Below are positions 6,822 to 13,146 of a stretch of DNA of 15,477 nucleotides, piece by piece. Source of the DNA: an uncultured bacterium (GTDB lineage: Bacteria > Actinomycetota > Coriobacteriia > Coriobacteriales > Coriobacteriaceae); assembly GCA_905215275.1 (NCBI GenBank), contig CAJMPE010000026.1, forward strand, positions 1-15,477, given 5' to 3'. Position 1 is the first letter of the stretch. Every line of letters starts with the position of its first letter. The translations under genes and the position numbers were made by a program. Under the pieces are notes generated by a model that did no database searches, was not told the origin of the DNA, and saw nothing but the letters and a program-made list of their open reading frames with translations.

Positions 6822-8159
6822 ATGGACGAGATGTTTGCCATTAAATGTCAAAACTGCGGCGGTCCTATGTACTCACACCAGGCAAAGCGCAGCTTTGAGT
6901 GCGCTTATTGCGAAACGGTTATTCCGTGGCAAGCGGACGCCGGGGAGCCCAAGAGCGCCCTAGGTATCCGTCATACGCCGCTGACGGTGGTTGACGGGCT
7001 GCTCAAGCTCACGCACGTCTCGCAGCTCGAGCGCCCAGAGGACCCGGACTGGTATTTCTTCAATGCGCACTGGCGCAACCAGTCGGTTCTGGAGCATCTG
7101 CTGTGGGAGGACCGCGGCACGGCGCAGGAGTTCCAAGAGGCGACGCACGTGAGCATTCCCTGTCCCTTCTGCGGCGCGTCCTTTGAGGGGTCATCGACCC
7201 AGCGCGTGTTTGAGTGCCCGTCCTGCGGCAACAAGATTGGCGTGGCCGACCTGCTCAAGCCCGGTACGTTTAGCAAACGCCTGACCATGGGCGTGGGTGC
7301 CGAATACGTTCCCGAACAGGGCGTCCCCTGTGAGATATCGCCGCAGCAGGCACGTGCCAACGCGCTGCAGCTGGTGCGTCAGTATCCCGATGCCTTTGCC
7401 GGGCACGATGTAGAAGATGCGATCCAAAACGACATGATGCTCTTCTATTTCCCCATGGCGTTGGCGGACCTGCGCATGATGGCGTCCTTCCCGGGCAAAG
7501 GGCTGAGCAAGGAGACCCTGGTGTACTACGAGGTGCTCGACTGGGCGTATCCGCGGGCAAACTACCTGGACGTTCGTCTTATGGGCATTTTGGAGCCGTG
7601 GGATTTTGGCAAGGTGGGACCGTTCGATCCCGCTATGCAGGAAGGCGACTTCCGCGTCGTTTCCGTCGATGCGTCCACTAAGGACCAGGTGGTTATTGAT
7701 AAGCTGGCGCTCGACGTTGCAGGCAACGATGCCGAGGCGGTGCTGGGGCTCAATAAAAAGAGCATCCGCGCCTGGGCGCGCAAGGTCCGCAAGCACAAGG
7801 ACGGCCTGGTGATGGTACCGGTCTACTTTGTCGATCGTCCGGCGACGGACGGCCGCGATGGCGAGCAGGTGCGCATTGCCGTGAACGGCCAGACGGGTCG
7901 CGCGGCCGCGGTGGTGTTTAGCGACAAACGCGAGACGCATGTGGTGGCACCGCTCAATCCCAACGTGATGCTGTCGAGCGAAAGCACCGTGCACGCCACG
8001 CCCATCGAGGTCAAATACGTTAAATCGCCCTTCCTATACCAGATCGTACGCCGAGGAGGCGGCGAGCAGCCGCGTCAGGCGGCGGCAGCCGCCGAGGGTT
8101 CCTACCGAGAGGAAAAGCCCAAACGCAAGGGATTGTTTGGCGCGATATTTGGTAAGTAG
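6822..8159 (+). CDS. Double zinc-ribbon protein of unknown function
   Basis: The protein has 445 residues and is predicted cytoplasmic. The ATG is preceded by AAAGGAGG (from 6806), a near-perfect ribosome binding site, which suggests high translation. Residues 9-30 form a TFIIB-like zinc ribbon (C9, C12, C27, C30), and residues 114-135 form a second (CPFC at 114-117, CPSC at 132-135). The middle and C-terminal parts (about 150-410) show no motif I recognise. They are a mixed alpha/beta sequence with no signal peptide or membrane segment. The tail is Ala-rich, then basic (KPKRKGLFGAIFGK), and could form an amphipathic membrane-touching helix. Similar proteins are usually annotated only as zinc-ribbon hypothetical proteins. 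It stands alone between two intergenic regions and has its own terminator. Confidence 0.85.
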   Translation: MDEMFAIKCQNCGGPMYSHQAKRSFECAYCETVIPWQADAGEPKSALGIRHTPLTVVDGLLKLTHVSQLERPEDPDWYFFNAHWRNQSVLEHLLWEDRGTAQEFQEATHVSIPCPFCGASFEGSSTQRVFECPSCGNKIGVADLLKPGTFSKRLTMGVGAEYVPEQGVPCEISPQQARANALQLVRQYPDAFAGHDVEDAIQNDMMLFYFPMALADLRMMASFPGKGLSKETLVYYEVLDWAYPRANYLDVRLMGILEPWDFGKVGPFDPAMQEGDFRVVSVDASTKDQVVIDKLALDVAGNDAEAVLGLNKKSIRAWARKVRKHKDGLVMVPVYFVDRPATDGRDGEQVRIAVNGQTGRAAAVVFSDKRETHVVAPLNPNVMLSSESTVHATPIEVKYVKSPFLYQIVRRGGGEQPRQAAAAAEGSYREEKPKRKGLFGAIFGK

Positions 8160-8201
8160 GGGAGTGGCGCTGGTTAGTCTTATGACGCGATAGCTAGGGG
8201 T

Positions 8202-8239
8202 GCGGGGCAGTTTGCAGAAGCGCGAGCTGCCCCGTTTTT
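8202..8239 (+). terminator. Rho-independent terminator of the double zinc-ribbon gene
   Basis: The stem is CGGGGCAG (8203-8210) with CTGCCCCG (8227-8234), followed by T5 (8235-8239). It also insulates the silent hsdS cassette beginning at 8281 from upstream transcription. Confidence 0.9.
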
Positions 8240-8280
8240 GTGCGGCGAGACATGGCGTCCGAGCTGCCGTAGAGACTTAG

Positions 8281-8296
8281 CTAAATGGCTATTTAG
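8281..8296 (+). repeat. hsdS recombination site A
   Basis: CTAAATGGCTATTTAG, with LNGYL encoded on the plus strand, marks the exact left edge of the stored hsdS cassette. Together with the preceding AG (8279-8280) it is an 18-bp identical direct repeat of site C. It is inverted relative to site D. Confidence 0.85.
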
Positions 8297-8853
8297 AAGA
8301 ACAGTGCGAAGCGGTTGCCAATCACGAAAAAGGCCTCGCTGTCGAGCTTTCCTCGCTATGCGATTTAGTGAAAGTAAAAGCCGATTACAATGAGGCTGAC
8401 TTTGATACCTACGTTTCAACAGAGTCTCTGCTCCCTGGCAAGAAGGGTAGGCAGGCACCGTCGTCCCTGCCCCAAACCGGAAAAGTTACGGTCTACAAGG
8501 CCGGGGACATTCTGGTTTCGAACATTCGCCCATACTTTAAAAAAATTTGGTATGCAGACCGAACTGGAACCTGCTCGGGTGATGTCCTAGTGTTTAGAGC
8601 CAAGCAGCCGGAGCAGTCCGGTTACCTCTATTCATGCATGCGCAGCGATGCTTTCTTCGATTACGTCATGAAGGGCGCAAAGGGCACAAAGATGCCAAGA
8701 GGGGACAAAAAGCAGATGCTCACTTATAAAGTTGCGAGTAATCCAAGTGGAGCAACCGTTGATTTTATTGAATCAGCGCTTAGCCAAGCATCAAGCTCAA
8801 GTAAAGAGAACCATCGTCTTGCCGCTCTTCGTGACAATCTCCTCCCTAAATTA

Positions 8854-8910
8854 ATGTCAGGAGAAATCGACGTCTCGAAGGTCGATCTCAAGCAGCTAAA
8901 TAGCCATTTA
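8854..8910 (+). repeat. 57-bp hsdS 3'-end repeat, copy 1
   Basis: This stretch encodes MSGEIDVSKVDLKQLNSHL and is inverted relative to 10471-10527, matching at 56 of 57 positions (33 and 23 bp perfect runs around one mismatch). It includes most of site B. Confidence 0.9.
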
Positions 8911-8911
8911 C
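8896..8911 (-). repeat. hsdS recombination site B
   Basis: CTAAATAGCCATTTAC on the plus strand, encoding LNSHL, closes the silent cassette. Its last base differs from the other three sites. It is inverted relative to sites A and C and direct relative to D. Confidence 0.8.
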
Positions 8912-8960
8912 TTCACTATGTATAACGCGCCGTCCACACTGTGGCTATCGTACTCGACGA

Positions 8961-8966
8961 AAGGAG
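8961..8966 (+). promoter_or_regulatory. Ribosome binding site that sets the recombinase start
   Basis: AAGGAG sits 4 nt before the GTG at 8971. The alternative GTG at 8941 lacks such a site, so 8971 is preferred. Confidence 0.65.
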
Positions 8967-8970
8967 CAGC

Positions 8971-9927
8971 GTGGAAACCGTTATCAATACCGTGCTTTCG
9001 GAAATGCAGGGCCTTCTCGACCCACACCAGCTCAAGCATCTAGCCATCACACTTAGGCAAACGCTTGGACCAAAACAGGCAGAGCCAGGGCAAGACCTGC
9101 TCTCGCTATTTCTCACCGCTAAAGAAGTTGAGGGATGCTCGCCTAAAACTATTGCATACTATGAGGCAACTTTGCGGCATATGAACGCGGCACTTGCTAA
9201 GTCCTATACGCAGATCGAAAGTGATGACCTGCGACGCTATCTCAATGATTACGAGATGGCTCGCGGTTCCAGTAAAGTCACAATCGATAATATACGTCGC
9301 ATCATGTCGAGCTTCTTTTCGTGGCTTGAGGATGAAGACTATATTGTTAAAAGCCCTGTAAGGCGTATTCGCCGCGTCAAAACTGCTCAAATAACCAAAG
9401 AGGTGTTAAGTGACGAGGAGCTGGAGATCTTGCGAGATGCATGCGAATCCAAGCGGGACCTTGCCATCGTTGATCTTCTCTCTTCGACCGGCATGCGCAT
9501 TGGCGAGCTTGTGCGACTCGACAGGAAGGACGTCAATTTGCACGAGCGCGAATGCCTTGTAATGGGAAAGGGAAATAAACAGCGCCCTGTTTACTTCGAC
9601 GCGCGCGCCAAGTTGCATCTCACGGAATATCTTGCGAGCCGTGCCGACAAGAGTCCTGCGCTTTTTGTCGCACTCGATTCCTCAGCTCGACGTATTACGG
9701 TTGGGAACATAGAGCTCCGCTTGCGTGACCTAGGCAGAAGCGCTGGCATTAATCGCGTTCATCCGCATAAGTTTCGCCGTACGCTTGCTACCCATGCTAT
9801 TGACAAAGGAATGCCCATAGAGCAGGTGCAAAAGCTGCTAGGCCATGCGAAAATAGACACCACCATGCATTACGCCATGGTAAACCAGAACAATGTAAAG
9901 GCTTCGCATAGGAAGTATTTGGAATGA
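8971..9927 (+). CDS. Tyrosine recombinase (XerC/D-like), probable hsdS invertase
   Basis: The protein has 318 residues. It has an N-terminal SAM-like DNA-binding domain (LFLTAKEVEGCSPKTIAYYE onwards) and a C-terminal catalytic domain with the full active-site set: R176 (TGMRIGEL), K200 (GKGNKQ), H266-x-x-R269 (HKFR), H292 (LLGH) and the nucleophile Y301 (TTMHYAMV). Enzymes of this class cut and rejoin DNA at short paired sites. It lies between two hsdS halves flanked by four copies of a 16-bp near-palindrome, so shuffling hsdS is its obvious job; this is inferred from position and from related phase-variable loci. Its stop overlaps the ATG of the following half hsdS (ATGA), implying translational coupling. 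Its promoter must lie in or near the end of the silent cassette; no clear -10/-35 pair was found. It could in principle also serve general chromosome resolution, but it is less likely to be the housekeeping XerC. Confidence 0.92.
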   Translation: METVINTVLSEMQGLLDPHQLKHLAITLRQTLGPKQAEPGQDLLSLFLTAKEVEGCSPKTIAYYEATLRHMNAALAKSYTQIESDDLRRYLNDYEMARGSSKVTIDNIRRIMSSFFSWLEDEDYIVKSPVRRIRRVKTAQITKEVLSDEELEILRDACESKRDLAIVDLLSSTGMRIGELVRLDRKDVNLHERECLVMGKGNKQRPVYFDARAKLHLTEYLASRADKSPALFVALDSSARRITVGNIELRLRDLGRSAGINRVHPHKFRRTLATHAIDKGMPIEQVQKLLGHAKIDTTMHYAMVNQNNVKASHRKYLE

Positions 9928-10493
9928 TTGCCGAAAGTGAAGAAGTATGCGTTGAGGATCTTATTGATGAGATTGCAATGGGACCCTTCGGCTCAAATAT
10001 TAAGACTGATTGCTTTGTCAACTCCGGTATTCCGGTATTTAATGGATCGAATCTAACTGGCTTTGAGACGAACGACACTGCGCTGCGCTATGTCACTCCA
10101 GAAAAAGCAAATTCCCTGGGCAACGCATTGGCCTCGCGTGGCGATATCGTAATAACACACCGTGGAACGTTGGGCCAAGTCGCGATGGTCCCCTATGACT
10201 CCAAGTATCCTCGCTACGTCATTTCGCAAAGCCAATTTCGCATTCGCTGTAATGACAAGGTGCTACCGAAATTTTTTGTCTACTATTTTCATACTCGAGA
10301 GGGGCAATGGCGGTTACTTTCGAATAAAACGCAAACTGGCGTTCCGGCGTTGGGGCGTCCAACGAGTACTTTTCGCAAGCTGTCAATGCCATTGCCCACT
10401 TTTGAGAAGCAAGCAAAAATCGTTCAGGTGATTGATACCATCCAAGAGAAAATCAAGAATAACACAAAGCTAAATGGCTATTTAGCTGCTTGA
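9924..10493 (+). CDS. hsdS: 5'-half HsdS (first target-recognition domain), coupled to the recombinase
   Basis: The protein has 189 residues and is a half-length type I specificity subunit. It has its own ATG, overlapping the recombinase stop by 4 bases, and AGGAAG (9910-9915) 8 nt upstream. It aligns along its whole length with the first half of the minus-strand HsdS, sharing GPFGSN, FHTREG and TGVPAL, but the TRD residues differ. It ends at site C as LNGYL (183-187) plus AA and TGA. The stop lies in the antisense of the other hsdS, and the two genes overlap by 41 bp (10453-10493). It looks translatable now, so a half subunit may be made. Half HsdS proteins are known to work as dimers in some type I systems. 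Inversion between sites C and D would extend it to a full HsdS of 386 residues. Confidence 0.85.
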   Translation: MIAESEEVCVEDLIDEIAMGPFGSNIKTDCFVNSGIPVFNGSNLTGFETNDTALRYVTPEKANSLGNALASRGDIVITHRGTLGQVAMVPYDSKYPRYVISQSQFRIRCNDKVLPKFFVYYFHTREGQWRLLSNKTQTGVPALGRPTSTFRKLSMPLPTFEKQAKIVQVIDTIQEKIKNNTKLNGYLAA

Positions 10494-11619
10494 GATCGAC
10501 CTTTGAGACGTCGATTTCTCCTGACATGAGTTTAGGGAGAAGGGCGTCGCGGAGTGCGGCAAGCAGTTCATTTTCAATTGCATTGGCGCAAATCGCTGAA
10601 TAGTATGGCTGAAGCTGGTCGTCAAAAGCGTGCAGGCTTTCTTTTGGAGGAATCGGAACCGGAAGGGCATTAAGAATCTTTGTGGTCATACTAGGAACGG
10701 CTGAACCAGAATTCATGGATGCCAAATCGAGTCGCTTGATGAACTGATATGCGTACTTTGCAACGTTGGGGCTTTTAGGCACTGCATAGAACATCGTGTC
10801 TACCGTCCAAAACTTTTTACTAACATACATGACATTATTCAACGAACCCTTTCTTGGAATCAGGACAGATTCGCCACTATAGAGGAAGCGATCGACGGAA
10901 CGCATATAGCCACCGGAGCCATAAACGGGGATATTTCCATCATTAAGTTTTTTGTGATCCTTGCCATACCTGATCTCAAGTAGATCTTCCAGCGTGCCCA
11001 TTGGCCACCCTGCAGCTTGTTCGCCAGCCGTATAGTTCGAATACAGAACGTCGCACGCCTTTACTAAATAGCCATTTAGGTTAGCGTTGGCTTCGATTTT
11101 TTTTGTTAGAAGTTCAGCTATTAACGCTATTTTTCTCTGCTGTTCAATATCTGGCAATTCGAGCCTAATTCTTTTGAAATTCTTTGTTGGCTGGGCTAAG
11201 GCTGGTACTCCCGTTTGATTTGCAAATGCAAGAAGCTTGCCTCGTCCCTCTCTGGTGTGAAAATAGAAAACGAGATATGGAACATATACTTTTGAAGTGT
11301 CGAAGGTCACCTTAAACTGCCGTTGAGAGCACAAATATTCTTCGTAGGCAGAATCCTCTGGGATATAGGCGATTTGTCCGAGTGTGCCGCTGATTGTGAC
11401 AACTACATCACCTCTTTTAGCAATTGAACGCGAGAGTGACCTCGCTTTTTCTTCAGTAACAAACTTCGTAAGGTTGTCTGTAACCTTAAATCCCTTTAGA
11501 TTTGCGCCATCAATAATGGGGAAACCAGATGGGACAAAACAAGATACCTTTAGATTTGAACCAAAAGGTCCTGCTGCAATATCGGTGATTACATCGGAAA
11601 GAACGATCTCAGAATCCAT
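10453..11619 (-). CDS. hsdS: Type I restriction-modification specificity subunit HsdS, full length
   Basis: The protein has 388 residues. It recognises the split DNA target and docks HsdM and HsdR. The start is the ATG at 11619, with GGAGG (11629-11633) 9 nt upstream; it overlaps the end of hsdM by 11 bp, so the genes are translationally coupled. The longer frame from 11676 lies inside hsdM and is rejected. TRD1 is about residues 1-165, a conserved helical spacer ends in LNGYL (181-185, site D), TRD2 is about 186-345, and the C-terminal conserved helix ends LMSGEIDVSKVDLKQLNSHL (LNSHL 379-383, site C) plus ALCYS. The last 41 bp run antisense into the plus-strand half hsdS. Conserved repeats at the middle and end place TRD2 as a movable block. 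Length is close to a normal two-TRD HsdS, so this is the active configuration in this assembly. Confidence 0.93.
   Translation of the reverse strand: MDSEIVLSDVITDIAAGPFGSNLKVSCFVPSGFPIIDGANLKGFKVTDNLTKFVTEEKARSLSRSIAKRGDVVVTISGTLGQIAYIPEDSAYEEYLCSQRQFKVTFDTSKVYVPYLVFYFHTREGRGKLLAFANQTGVPALAQPTKNFKRIRLELPDIEQQRKIALIAELLTKKIEANANLNGYLVKACDVLYSNYTAGEQAAGWPMGTLEDLLEIRYGKDHKKLNDGNIPVYGSGGYMRSVDRFLYSGESVLIPRKGSLNNVMYVSKKFWTVDTMFYAVPKSPNVAKYAYQFIKRLDLASMNSGSAVPSMTTKILNALPVPIPPKESLHAFDDQLQPYYSAICANAIENELLAALRDALLPKLMSGEIDVSKVDLKQLNSHLALCYS
10470..10485 (+). repeat. hsdS recombination site C
   Basis: CTAAATGGCTATTTAG is shared by two genes. On the plus strand it is the LNGYL end of the half hsdS; on the minus strand it is the LNSHL end of the full hsdS. 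Confidence 0.85.
10471..10527 (-). repeat. 57-bp hsdS 3'-end repeat, copy 2
   Basis: This is the inverted partner of 8854-8910, with one mismatch in 57 bp. It encodes the conserved C-terminus of the expressed HsdS. Upstream of it the two genes drift apart at the DNA level although the LAALRD.LLPKL peptide is kept. Confidence 0.9.
11064..11079 (-). repeat. hsdS recombination site D
   Basis: CTAAATGGCTATTTAG read on the minus strand encodes LNGYL between TRD1 and TRD2 of the expressed hsdS. It is inverted relative to A and C over the full 16 bp. Its flanks differ from theirs. Confidence 0.85.
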
Positions 11620-13132
11620 ACCCAATCGCCTCCAAGTTCTTCTTAATTTGCTCCTGCAAGCGGTTGGACTCTTCAAAGCACTTTGAAATCTCGCTGGTCA
11701 GGCGTGCCATCTTCTCTTCAAATGGTTCGCCGTCGTCTTCGGTTTCGGCAATGCCTACGTAGCGGCCGGGTGTCAGAATGAAATCTTGTTTAGCGATTTC
11801 GTCTAAATCAGCTATAGCGCTGAAGCCTTTCTCGGGTTCGAGCTCGCCCTTACGGAAGGCGTCGAAAGCGCCCGCGACCTTGTTGATGTCCTCTTCGGCA
11901 AACTCGCGCAGCTTGCGCGTCACCATCGTTCCCATCTCGCGTGCGTCGATGAACAATGTCTTTCCTGGTTGAGCCTTTTTCTTATTCAGAATCCACAGGC
12001 ATACGGGAATTTGGGTGCTGTAGAACAGCTGCCCCGGCATGGCTACAATGCCCTCGACCAGATCGTCCTCTACGATAGCGCGTCGAATATCGCCCTCGCC
12101 GCTCGTCTGGCTCGAAAGCGACCCGTTTGCCAATACGAGGCCAATCTTGCCCGTGCCGTTAAGATGCCAAATCATATGCTGCATCCAAGCGAAGTTAGCG
12201 TTGCCCGTGGGCGGCATGCCGTACTTCCAACGTACGTCTTCCTGCAGCGCTTCGCCGCCCCAGTTCTTGAGGTTGAAGGGTGGGTTTGCCAACACATAGT
12301 CAAACTTTTCATTCTTGTGCTGGTCGGCGCTGAAGGTGTCTGCATAGTTGCCCAAATCGGCCTCGATGCCGCGAATACCGAGGTTCATCTTTGCGAGCTT
12401 CCACGTGGTAGGGTTGCTCTCCTGGCCAAAGATGGTGATGTCCTGTACCACGTTGCCGCCATGGTGCTCGACGAAGGCGGCGGACTGCACGAACATGCCT
12501 CCGCTGCCGCAGCAGGGGTCGTACACGCGACCGTGGAAAGGCTGGAGGATTTCAACCAGCGTGCGCACGATGCACGACGGCGTATAGAACTCGCCGGCGT
12601 TTTTGCCCTCCATTGATGCGAATTTCTGCAGGCAATATTCGTATGCGCGCCCTAACAGGTCTTTCTCGCTCTCGTTATCGGTCATTTGTACGTTTGTGAA
12701 TAAGTCAACGACGTCGCCCAAGCGCCTCTTGTCTAGTTCGGGACGAGCGAAGTTCTTGGGCAGCACGTCTTTGAGCTTGTCGTTCTCGCGCTCGATGGCG
12801 CGCATGGCATTGTCGATGATCTGGCCAACTTCGGGCGTATGCGCCGCCTGTGAGATGTTCGCCCAACGTGCTTCTTCGGGAACGAAGAAGACATTCTGCT
12901 CCATGTAGCAGTCACGATCTTCCTCGTCGCCGTAACCCTCTGCGACGAGCTCTAGGTAACGTTCGTCGAAACGGTCCGAGAGATACTTCAGGAAAATGAG
13001 GCCTAATACGACGTTTTTGTACTCGGCAGCGTCCAAGTTGCCACGCAGCACATCTGCAGCGTTCCACAGTTGATCCTCAAAGCCAACGTCGGCAGTGTTC
13101 TTCTTGGTGTCCTTAGCTTTGCTTTTAGCCAT
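11609..13132 (-). CDS. hsdM: Type I restriction-modification DNA methyltransferase subunit HsdM
   Basis: The protein has 507 residues and is the adenine-N6 methyltransferase of the complex, using S-adenosylmethionine. The N-terminal helical HsdM_N domain (about 15-150, FEDQLWNAADVLRGNLDAAEYKNVVLGLIFLKYLSDRF) is followed by the catalytic domain: GEFYTP, motif I DPCCGSGG (205-212) for cofactor binding, and motif IV NPPF (283-286) for catalysis. The C-terminal helix (SEISKCFEESNRLQEQIKKNLEAIGYGF) contacts HsdS in this family. The start at 13132 has GGAG 10 nt upstream and lies 14 bp after the hsdR stop. The 3' end overlaps hsdS by 11 bp. All key motifs are intact, so modification activity is expected. 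It should be shared by whichever HsdS form is made. Confidence 0.97.
   Translation of the reverse strand: MAKSKAKDTKKNTADVGFEDQLWNAADVLRGNLDAAEYKNVVLGLIFLKYLSDRFDERYLELVAEGYGDEEDRDCYMEQNVFFVPEEARWANISQAAHTPEVGQIIDNAMRAIERENDKLKDVLPKNFARPELDKRRLGDVVDLFTNVQMTDNESEKDLLGRAYEYCLQKFASMEGKNAGEFYTPSCIVRTLVEILQPFHGRVYDPCCGSGGMFVQSAAFVEHHGGNVVQDITIFGQESNPTTWKLAKMNLGIRGIEADLGNYADTFSADQHKNEKFDYVLANPPFNLKNWGGEALQEDVRWKYGMPPTGNANFAWMQHMIWHLNGTGKIGLVLANGSLSSQTSGEGDIRRAIVEDDLVEGIVAMPGQLFYSTQIPVCLWILNKKKAQPGKTLFIDAREMGTMVTRKLREFAEEDINKVAGAFDAFRKGELEPEKGFSAIADLDEIAKQDFILTPGRYVGIAETEDDGEPFEEKMARLTSEISKCFEESNRLQEQIKKNLEAIGYGF
11629..11633 (-). promoter_or_regulatory. hsdS: Ribosome binding site inside the end of hsdM that sets the hsdS start
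   Basis: GGAGG on the minus strand sits 9 nt before the ATG at 11619. It fixes the hsdS start within the last codons of hsdM and excludes the longer frame. Confidence 0.8.
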
Positions 13133-13146
13133 GCTGTTTTAGCTCC

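Larger units (their letters stand above)
8281..8925 (+). pseudogene. hsdS: Silent 3'-half hsdS cassette (second target-recognition domain)
   Basis: An open frame of 214 codons begins exactly at site A (LNGYL) and reads through a complete second TRD. Typical features are LCDLVKVKADYN, AGDILVSNIRPYFKK and GTKMPRGDKKQM, and the conserved end is LAALRDNLLPKLMSGEIDVSKVDLKQLNSHL plus LHYV. The codon just before site A is TAG (8278-8280), and there is no start codon or ribosome binding site at the edge. The GTG at 8368 lies inside the domain and is not a sensible start. It is therefore best read as a storage cassette, expressed only after recombination fuses it to a 5' half. Joined to the first TRD of the expressed hsdS at site D, it would give a 394-residue HsdS. 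Its TRD is unrelated to that of the expressed gene, so target specificity should change. Confidence 0.85.

Noticed and set aside
8368..8925. Independent gene starting at the GTG at 8368
   Set aside because: The homologous frame continues upstream to site A at 8281 without a start or ribosome binding site, so the GTG is an internal codon of a storage cassette.
8934..8944. Small CCACA-C-TGTGG hairpin ahead of the recombinase
   Set aside because: It is too short to claim as a terminator or operator; it only helps disfavour the GTG at 8941 as the start.
9924..10493. Truncated half hsdS read as a decayed pseudogene
   Set aside because: It has a start, a ribosome binding site, an intact frame and ends exactly at a recombination site, which fits a programmed half gene better than decay.
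11620..11676. Longer hsdS start at 11676
   Set aside because: It lies wholly inside hsdM, and the GGAGG ahead of 11619 and the alignment with the other half hsdS support the shorter form.
12603..12908. Long open frames opposite hsdM and hsdR (for example 11969-12616, 12603-12908 and 14002-14649)
   Set aside because: They are antisense shadows of well-conserved genes, with no supporting ribosome binding sites or recognisable domains.
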